NCBI GenBank assembly: GCA_034007705.1
Contig: JAVEQK010000016.1
Span: forward strand, 6,196 to 70,195
Length of the DNA stretch: 64,000 nucleotides
Source of the DNA: UBA10518 sp022837185
Lineage (GTDB): Bacteria; Desulfobacterota; Desulfobulbia; Desulfobulbales; Desulfobulbaceae
Direction: 5' to 3'
A program made the position numbers and the translations under genes. This document shows, piece after piece, positions 58,301 through 64,000 of this stretch; the stretch's first letter is position 1; the number at the start of each line of letters is the position of its first letter. The notes under the pieces were generated by a model. That model was not told the DNA's origin. It did no database searches and saw only the letters and a list, made by a program, of their open reading frames with translations.

Positions 58301-59360
58301 TGTTCCGCCCCCGCCGGAAGAATTCATGCAGGGTCACGGGGACACCGATGAGCATGCCCAGGTATACTGTCAGAAACCGCCAAAGCAGCATAATCCCGAC
58401 CAGCTCGGAAGCGTTTACCATCGAAGCAAAAAACAAGCCGAAAATCCCCTCGGCAAAACCCGCCCCGCCCGGGGACGGCGCAAAATACATAATGCATGTC
58501 GATACAGCCAGCAGGCCGGTAGTCTCAAGATAGTCCGCCTGGTATCCTGCGCCCCGGAGGAGCAGGTAGGGAAACGAGAATAACGATAAAAGGAAAACCG
58601 CCGTGAAAAGAACAGAAAGCATGACATCCCACCTATCTCCACGAGTGTAAATTCTCAGGCAATGCGAGAACCGCACTGCTTCTCTGAGAACGTTCCGTTT
58701 GAGACGGCGCATGCTTCCAATGCTGACAATGTGCATCCCCACCAGAACCTTTGCGGCGGCATCAAGCATCCCCAACAGCCATCGCAGGCGGTAAAGAATC
58801 ATCAAAAAACAGGCGAGATACCCAATAGCAAAAAAGGCCAGAGTCCAGCCCGCACCAGCCATGGCTCCGCCATCCCGGAAATATGGCAGTCCCGCCACCA
58901 GGAACGGTACCGGAAAGAAAATGAGAACCATCGCAATGAAGGTCCGGATGGTTGTCGCCGCCATTGCTGTGCCTATAGGAACGCCGCGCCGGCGAAGATA
59001 CCAGACTTGGGCGAAACCACCGCCAGTGGCCATGGGGGTGATGTTGGAAAAGAGGATGTTCATGAATGTCAGTTTTCCAAGTGTTCCCGCATCGAGGCGA
59101 CGGCCCGCCGCCTTGAGAATGTAGTGCAGGCGCAAAGCGTCACTTGTAAAATACACAACCAGCAGGACGGCCGCTCCGGCAAGGACGGGCCAGGAAAACA
59201 GTTGCGGATTCAGGGAAAACGACTGTGCGCCGACTTTCTGATAGATGACATAAGGGACGCCGCAACTCAACGCGACAAACAGAAGAACGGAACCAATCCA
59301 CCGGCTAAAGTAAGCTTTGTTCTGTAAACCTTTCGCGTCTGCAAGGCGTTGTTCACTCAC
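58293..59360 (-). CDS. YbhN/UPF0104-type flippase-like membrane protein
   Basis: 355 residues from a GTG at 59358-59360 after GAGAGG; an ATG at 59432 also opens the frame, but its extra 24 residues are uncharged and atypical. About eight transmembrane helices: WIGSVLLFVALSCGVPYVIY first, FSNITPMATGGGFAQVWYLR (the conserved N-x-x-P-x-x-x-G-G motif of the lysylphosphatidylglycerol synthase TM/AglD family), and FAPSPGGAGFAEGIFGLFFA near the end. Such proteins flip or help modify lipids. Cotranscribed and overlapping with the GT4 fusion, so the two probably make or move a glycolipid. No soluble synthase domain is present. Confidence 0.78.
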   Translation of the reverse strand: MSEQRLADAKGLQNKAYFSRWIGSVLLFVALSCGVPYVIYQKVGAQSFSLNPQLFSWPVLAGAAVLLVVYFTSDALRLHYILKAAGRRLDAGTLGKLTFMNILFSNITPMATGGGFAQVWYLRRRGVPIGTAMAATTIRTFIAMVLIFFPVPFLVAGLPYFRDGGAMAGAGWTLAFFAIGYLACFLMILYRLRWLLGMLDAAAKVLVGMHIVSIGSMRRLKRNVLREAVRFSHCLRIYTRGDRWDVMLSVLFTAVFLLSLFSFPYLLLRGAGYQADYLETTGLLAVSTCIMYFAPSPGGAGFAEGIFGLFFASMVNASELVGIMLLWRFLTVYLGMLIGVPVTLHEFFRRGRNNA

Positions 59361-59573
59361 CTGCCGGCCTCTCACGTTATAATCGTTGTTACCAGGCAGG
59401 CTGAGCAGCCCACGCAAACAGGCCGGAAGCACCTCGCCCTTGATGTGGTTGTTCGGCCGGAATTACCGAAACTGCCGCCGCATTGCCGACCGTCGAGTAA
59501 ATTAGTGGTTTTGATGTATTTCGCCAAGAGAATAATGAGAGTATTCCCTGTCGTCCGGTGCGTCCCCTCCCTG

Positions 59574-59603
59574 TTTGACTTGTTCCGTTTCCGGGTCATA
59601 TAG
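59574..59603 (+). promoter_or_regulatory. Promoter of the ClC channel gene
   Basis: TTGACT at 59574-59579, 18-base spacer, TATAGT at 59598-59603. A small perfect dyad GGATAG-ATG-CTATCC follows at 59648-59662, within the leader. The rest of 59361-59751 shows nothing recognised and must also hold the minus-strand promoter. Confidence 0.55.
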
Positions 59604-59751
59604 TTGTATTAATGGGAAACATCCGAGGTTCAGGTTGTGTACTGACAGGATAGATGCTATCCATGGGGAGTGGAAATTTGCGCGACGTTCTATCCCCGGC
59701 GATCCGCCAACCGGGCCTGATGTAAATGACTGAGATTGATTACGGTTCAAC

Positions 59752-61860
59752 ATGCCGGACGGTTCCATGAAAAAAAGTAGAACAACGGCTGATCTTCTTG
59801 ACAGGTTTTCTCCGCCGGAGGGAATACCGCTGCTGTTGCTCGCGATTTTCATCGGGGCCGGGACCGGACTGGCCGCGGTTCTTTTCATCTGGATGATTGA
59901 AACGATCCATGGCCAATCCTACGCGGCCTTTGCCCGTATCCTCCCCAATACCGGAATGCTTGCCTACCTCCTGGTGCCCCTGATCGGCGCCCTTCTGGGG
60001 GGAGCCCTGATTGCGTGGTTTGCCGCCGAAACCAAGGGGCACGGCGTACCGGAGGTCATGCAGGCCATGGTGCTGAAGGGAGGGCGCATCCGGTCCAGGG
60101 TGGTGGTCGCCAAAGTAATCACCTCGGCGCTGTGCATCGGTACAGGCGGGTCAGCCGGCCGGGAAGGTCCCATTGTCCAAGTTGGTGCCGCGCTGGGTTC
60201 GTCCATGGGACAGGTACTGCGCCTGTCGGACGAAAGAATTAAAAACCTGGTAGCCTGCGGGGCTGCCGGCGCCATTGCCGCGACCTTTAATGCCCCCATT
60301 GCCGGGGTGGCGTTTGCCATCGAAGTCCTGATGAGTGAACTGCAGGTGCGGATGTTCGGCAACGTGGTGATCGCCTCGGTGTCGGCCTCCATTGTCAGCC
60401 AGATGTATCTTGGGGATAATCCGGCATTCAGCGTCCCCAGCTACGCAATGCAGTCTCCCCTGGCGATCGTTTTTTTTCTGCTGCTCGGGCTGGCTGCCGC
60501 ACTTGCGGCGATTATGTTTATCCGGATGCTCGGCTGGTTCGAGGTGAAATTCGACAACTGGCGGTTTCCGCTTTTCCTCAAACCAGCCGTTGGGGCACTG
60601 CTCCTCGGACTGCTGGGGATGGGCTACCTCTATTTGTCCGGGAATTTCGAATCCGCTGCCGCTCCAAATTCGTCCGGACGGGAACTGGCCGCCCGGATGC
60701 CGTATTTTTACGGGACGGGTTTTCATTTCATGGAAGATGCCCTGCAGGATAAGGTCGGCCTTCTGGTGCTGGCCCTGTTGATTGTCATCAAGCCGCTGGC
60801 CACCTCGTTTACCCTGGGATCAGGCAATTCCGGCGGGGTTTTCGCACCTTCCCTCTTTATCGGCGCCATGCTCGGCGGAACCATGGGCCATATTTTTGCC
60901 GCGATACATCCCGGCATCTCCGGTCCTCCCGGCGCCTACGCCCTGGTCGGAATGGCCGCGGTCTTTGCTGCGGCTGCCCGGGCTCCGCTGACCGCCCTGC
61001 TGATTGTTTTCGAGATGAGCAATGATTATGCGATGATTCTTCCCTTGATGGTGGCGACGGTGACTGCCTCTACCTTTGCCCAGTGGCTGTATCCCGAATC
61101 CATCTATACCCACAAACTGACCCGTCGGGGGATCCGTTTTGTTCAGGGCAGGGATATGGATGTCATGCAGGCTGTGGCCGTCAGCGAAGTGATGAACAGG
61201 ACTCCCGAGGTTGTCTACCGGCAGATGCCGCTGGCCGACCTGTACCGCAAGTTCCAGGAAACAAATTATCTCGGTTTCCCGGTTCTTGATGAGCAGGACC
61301 ATTTGTTTGGCATAGTCACCCTCCAGGACATGGAACGGATGCTTTCCGACAATACGGTTCAGCTTCGCGGCCTGACAGTGGAAGATGTGGCCGTCACGAA
61401 GCCGGTAACCATATTTCCCGACGAACCGATCTGGACCGCCATTCAGAAGATGGCGCCCCGGGGTCTGGCCAGGCTTCCCGTCGTCAACCGTGACGGCAGC
61501 GGCAGGCTGTTGGGACTCATCAGCAGAAGCGAGATCCTGCGGGCGTATGATGTGGCACTTGTCCGTAAACAACGTGGACAACTGCTGGGGGGTGATATCT
61601 CTCTGCGCAGCGAGAAAAAGAATGTCTTTATGGAGATCAGCCTGCAGGAGGGGGACAGTGGATCGGGGCTGCCTCTGCGTTCCCTGTCCCTGCCGGTGAC
61701 CGTCAATGTGGTCTCCATAGAACGGGATGGCAGGATCATCATACCACGGGGCGATACCGTTTTTCTGCCGGGAGACGTGGTGACGGTATTCGGCCGGAAA
61801 GAGGCCATGGGGCAGGTGCGGGAAATTTTTACCGCCGCATCATCACCGGGGCAGGTGTAA
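59752..61860 (+). CDS. ClC-family chloride channel/transporter with CBS pair and RCK_C domain
   Basis: 702 residues. The membrane part (1-435) has the ClC selectivity motifs GSAGREGPIVQVGAALGS (GREGP with the gating Glu) and GSGNSGGVFAPSLFIGAMLG (GxFxP). Two CBS modules follow (VMNRTPEVVYRQMPLADLYR; DVAVTKPVTIFPDEPIW). The C-terminal 75 residues form a TrkA-C/RCK_C-like module (VNVVSIERDGRIIIPRGDTV; LPGDVVTVFG). The N-terminal GSG(I/K)P selectivity segment is not obvious in the expected place; AETKGHGVPEVMQA resembles it (GxGxPE). Cl-/H+ exchange or channel function undetermined. An alternative ATG at 59767 is equally plausible. It precedes glgX by 38 bases and may be cotranscribed with it. 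Confidence 0.87.
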   Translation: MPDGSMKKSRTTADLLDRFSPPEGIPLLLLAIFIGAGTGLAAVLFIWMIETIHGQSYAAFARILPNTGMLAYLLVPLIGALLGGALIAWFAAETKGHGVPEVMQAMVLKGGRIRSRVVVAKVITSALCIGTGGSAGREGPIVQVGAALGSSMGQVLRLSDERIKNLVACGAAGAIAATFNAPIAGVAFAIEVLMSELQVRMFGNVVIASVSASIVSQMYLGDNPAFSVPSYAMQSPLAIVFFLLLGLAAALAAIMFIRMLGWFEVKFDNWRFPLFLKPAVGALLLGLLGMGYLYLSGNFESAAAPNSSGRELAARMPYFYGTGFHFMEDALQDKVGLLVLALLIVIKPLATSFTLGSGNSGGVFAPSLFIGAMLGGTMGHIFAAIHPGISGPPGAYALVGMAAVFAAAARAPLTALLIVFEMSNDYAMILPLMVATVTASTFAQWLYPESIYTHKLTRRGIRFVQGRDMDVMQAVAVSEVMNRTPEVVYRQMPLADLYRKFQETNYLGFPVLDEQDHLFGIVTLQDMERMLSDNTVQLRGLTVEDVAVTKPVTIFPDEPIWTAIQKMAPRGLARLPVVNRDGSGRLLGLISRSEILRAYDVALVRKQRGQLLGGDISLRSEKKNVFMEISLQEGDSGSGLPLRSLSLPVTVNVVSIERDGRIIIPRGDTVFLPGDVVTVFGRKEAMGQVREIFTAASSPGQV

Positions 61861-61898
61861 GCAGCGTAACCGGATCATGTAAATGAAAGGAGGAACTT

Positions 61899-64000
61899 GT
61901 GAAAATATGGCCTGGCAAGCCCTATCCCCTGGGGGCAACTTATGACGGAGTGGGAACCAATTTCTCCATCTTTTCGGAGGCGGCCCACAGGGTTGAACTC
62001 TGTCTCTTCGATGAAAAGGGGGAGGAAACCCGCGTGGATCTTCCCGAGGTCAGCGGTTTCTGCTGGCACGGCTATCTGCCGACGGTGGAACCGGGACAGC
62101 GGTACGGGTTCCGCGTGCACGGCCCATGGGAGCTCCGGGAGGGTCACCGGTGCAATCCCGGCAAGCTCCTGCTCGATCCGTATGCCAAGGCAGTGGAAGG
62201 GGAGGTCAACTGGAACGAGGCGGTCTTTCCCTATCGTTTCAACGACCCTGAAGGATCCGTGAACGAGGAAAACAGTGCCCCCTATGTTCCCAAGTCGGTG
62301 GTGATCAACCCCTTTTTTGACTGGGGCAGCGACCAGCCCCTTGGCAAATCCCTCCACGAAACCGTGATCTACGAAGTGCATGTGAAGGGATTCACCGCGC
62401 GCCATCCCGGAATCCCGCCGGAAATCAGGGGAACCTACGCCGGACTTTCCCATCCTGCCGCCATCAGGTACCTCACCAGCCTGGGGATCACGGCCGTGGA
62501 GCTGCTTCCCGTGCACCAGTTTATCCACGATGCCCACCTGCTGGAACAGGGTCTCCGCAACTACTGGGGATATAATTCCATCGCCTATCTTGCGCCCCAC
62601 AACGATTATTCAAGCAGGGGGCAGCGCGGTCAGCAGGTCCAGGAGTTCAAGCAGATGGTCAAGACCCTGCACAAGGCGGGCCTTGAGGTCATCCTGGACG
62701 TGGTCTACAACCACACGGCGGAGGGCAACCACCTCGGGCCGATGCTTTCTTTCAAGGGAATCGACAACGCCGCCTACTACCGCCTGGTTGACGATGACCG
62801 CAGCTACTACATGGATTACACGGGCACCGGCAACAGCCTGAACATGCAGCACCCCCATGTGCTCCAGCTCATCATGGATTCGCTCCGGTACTGGATCCTG
62901 GAAATGCACGTGGACGGCTTCCGCTTCGACCTTGCATCCACCCTGGCGCGGGAGCTCCATGAGGTGGACAAGCTCTCAACCTTTTTCGACCTCGTCCAGC
63001 AGGACCCGGTGGTCAGCCAGGTAAAGCTCATTGCCGAACCCTGGGACCTGGGGGAGGGCGGCTACCAGGTGGGCAATTTTCCATCCCTGTGGTCGGAATG
63101 GAACGGCAAGTACCGTGATTGCGTGCGCGACTTCTGGCGCGGTGAGGATCAGACCCTGGCCGAATTCGCCTATCGGTTCACCGGCAGCTCGGACCTCTAT
63201 GAACGCACCACCAGACGACCCAACGCCTCCATAAATTTCATCACGGCCCATGACGGCTTCACCCTCCATGACCTGGTCTCGTACAACGAAAAACATAACG
63301 AGGCCAACGGCGAGCAGAACCGCGACGGTGAAAGCCACAACCGCTCCTGGAACTACGGGGAGGAAGGTCCCACGGAAAATCCCGATGTCCTCACGCTCCG
63401 GGCCAGACAGATACGCAATTTCCTGGCCACCCTTTTCCTTTCCCAGGGCGTGCCCATGCTTCTGGGCGGGGATGAGATGGGCCGAACCCAGCAGGGAAAC
63501 AACAACGGCTATTGCCAGGACAGCGAAATATCCTGGTTTGACTGGGAAAAAGCCGATGGCGCCCTCCTGCGGTTCACCAGGGAGCTCATCCGGTTCAGGC
63601 TGGAACACCCGGTGTTCATGCGCCGGGGGTGGTTTCTCGGCCGGGCCATCCATGGAGGGAGGGTTGACGATATCGGGTGGTTCACGCCGGACGGCAACGA
63701 GATGGCCGAAGAAAACTGGGGTGAGGGCTTTGCCAGGTCCATTCTTGTCTTTCTGAACGGCCGGGCCATTCCCTACCCGGATTCCCGCGGTGAAAAAATT
63801 GTGGACGATTCTTTCCTGGTCCTGTTCAACGCCCATCACGAATCGATCCCCTTTATTCTGCCGGGACCGCAATGGGGAAAACAGTGGCTCCGGGTGCTCG
63901 ACACGACCGAAGGAGGGTTCATCGAAAAGACGGACAATTCCGGCGCCGGTGAGGAAATTGCCGTCCAGGGCCGCTCCCTGGTTGTATTCATGAGAAAGGA
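61899..64000 (+). CDS. glgX: Glycogen debranching enzyme GlgX, GH13, copy 2 (runs off window)
   Basis: A GTG at 61899 preceded by AAAGGAGGAACTT opens a frame that continues to the window end (about 700 codons, stop not seen). It starts KIWPGKPYPLGATYDGVGTN with a CBM48-like domain (FSIFSEAAHRVELCLFD). The GH13 regions are VILDVVYNHTAEGN (about 264), DGFRFDLAS with nucleophile Asp (about 338), IAEPWDLGEGGYQVG with acid/base Glu (about 378) and TAHDGFTLHD (about 449). GEQNRDGESHNRSWNYGEEG is the GlgX hallmark. It is nearer to canonical GlgX/TreX than copy 1 (IAEPWD versus IAEAWD). Length suggests only a few residues are missing. Confidence 0.92.
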   Translation, partial: MKIWPGKPYPLGATYDGVGTNFSIFSEAAHRVELCLFDEKGEETRVDLPEVSGFCWHGYLPTVEPGQRYGFRVHGPWELREGHRCNPGKLLLDPYAKAVEGEVNWNEAVFPYRFNDPEGSVNEENSAPYVPKSVVINPFFDWGSDQPLGKSLHETVIYEVHVKGFTARHPGIPPEIRGTYAGLSHPAAIRYLTSLGITAVELLPVHQFIHDAHLLEQGLRNYWGYNSIAYLAPHNDYSSRGQRGQQVQEFKQMVKTLHKAGLEVILDVVYNHTAEGNHLGPMLSFKGIDNAAYYRLVDDDRSYYMDYTGTGNSLNMQHPHVLQLIMDSLRYWILEMHVDGFRFDLASTLARELHEVDKLSTFFDLVQQDPVVSQVKLIAEPWDLGEGGYQVGNFPSLWSEWNGKYRDCVRDFWRGEDQTLAEFAYRFTGSSDLYERTTRRPNASINFITAHDGFTLHDLVSYNEKHNEANGEQNRDGESHNRSWNYGEEGPTENPDVLTLRARQIRNFLATLFLSQGVPMLLGGDEMGRTQQGNNNGYCQDSEISWFDWEKADGALLRFTRELIRFRLEHPVFMRRGWFLGRAIHGGRVDDIGWFTPDGNEMAEENWGEGFARSILVFLNGRAIPYPDSRGEKIVDDSFLVLFNAHHESIPFILPGPQWGKQWLRVLDTTEGGFIEKTDNSGAGEEIAVQGRSLVVFMRK

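Noticed and set aside
1..64000. Search for CRISPR arrays, insertion sequences, integrases and attachment sites
   Set aside because: No regularly spaced repeats, transposase motifs or tRNA-linked direct repeats were found by eye; the tRNA-Arg has no adjacent integrase.

Overview
The window is GC-rich, densely packed bacterial chromosome. The gene content points to a Gram-negative anaerobe, most likely in the Desulfobacterota (Desulfobulbales-like). The signs are many multiheme c-type cytochromes, a sigma-54 two-component system, a periplasmic nitrate reductase with NapGH, a KamA-type radical SAM enzyme, a DHH-CBS-nucleotidyltransferase fusion, and outer-membrane and envelope exporters. The lineage is inferred from gene families; no rRNA is present. 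I saw no insertion sequence, prophage or CRISPR array. One tRNA gene (Arg, anticodon TCG) is present.

Layout. 1-2.6 kb: minus-strand operon (lipoprotein, panE, HAD phosphatase, start of a NUDIX gene). 2.7-4.8 kb: a GlgX-type debranching enzyme. 4.9-10.6 kb: DUF1566 protein, D,D-carboxypeptidase, acyl-CoA synthetase, and a dCache-PAS sensor without an output domain. 11-16.2 kb: minus-strand run of AEC transporter, DHH/CBS/tRNA nucleotidyltransferase fusion, DUF3047 protein, M50 protease and tRNA-Arg. 16.5-22.3 kb: secreted beta-carbonic anhydrase, a Cys-motif protein, a K+/H+ antiporter and KamA. 22.6-27.4 kb: heme-binding sensor kinase, NtrC-type regulator and octaheme cytochrome 1. 27.5-29.8 kb: Ca/Na exchanger and CNNM/HlyC protein. 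30-40.6 kb: two tripartite-type ABC export operons with an LpxR-like lipid A deacylase between them. 40.7-46.4 kb: napFDAGHB. 46.5-55.4 kb: AI-2E-type transporter, a 2-oxoacid/acetoin dehydrogenase E1 pair, a NrfH/NapC-type cytochrome with octaheme cytochrome 2, a DUF169 protein, a lipoamide-dehydrogenase-like flavoprotein, and a broken GH63 glucosidase relic. 55.5-64 kb: Rnk, a pseudo-phosphoesterase/GT4 fusion with a YbhN-type membrane protein, a ClC-CBS-RCK_C channel, and a second GlgX running off the end.

The most interesting signal is regulatory. Consensus sigma-54 promoters (TGGCAC-N5-TTGCT) lie upstream of both the sensor kinase/regulator/octaheme-1 operon (22759) and the nap operon (40891). 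Each is preceded by a pair of GTTACC-N4-GGTAAC-type dyads about three helical turns apart. The simplest model is that the NtrC-type regulator encoded at 24599 binds these dyads, autoregulates, and switches on nitrate reduction together with an octaheme hydroxylamine-oxidoreductase-like enzyme. A second NrfH-plus-octaheme module sits 9 kb from nap behind a different, sigma-70-like promoter. Together these genes could form a nitrate-to-ammonium (or hydroxylamine/nitrite) respiratory route with no NrfA in view.

A second shared element, about 38 bp long with 32 identical positions, lies upstream of both the E1-alpha gene (49870) and the DUF169 gene (53372), so these two flanking minus-strand units are probably co-regulated. 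Other notable items are the GT4 protein carrying a degenerate calcineurin-like domain, the one-base-frameshifted GH63 relic, and a strong ribosome binding site in front of a decayed small gene at 33824.
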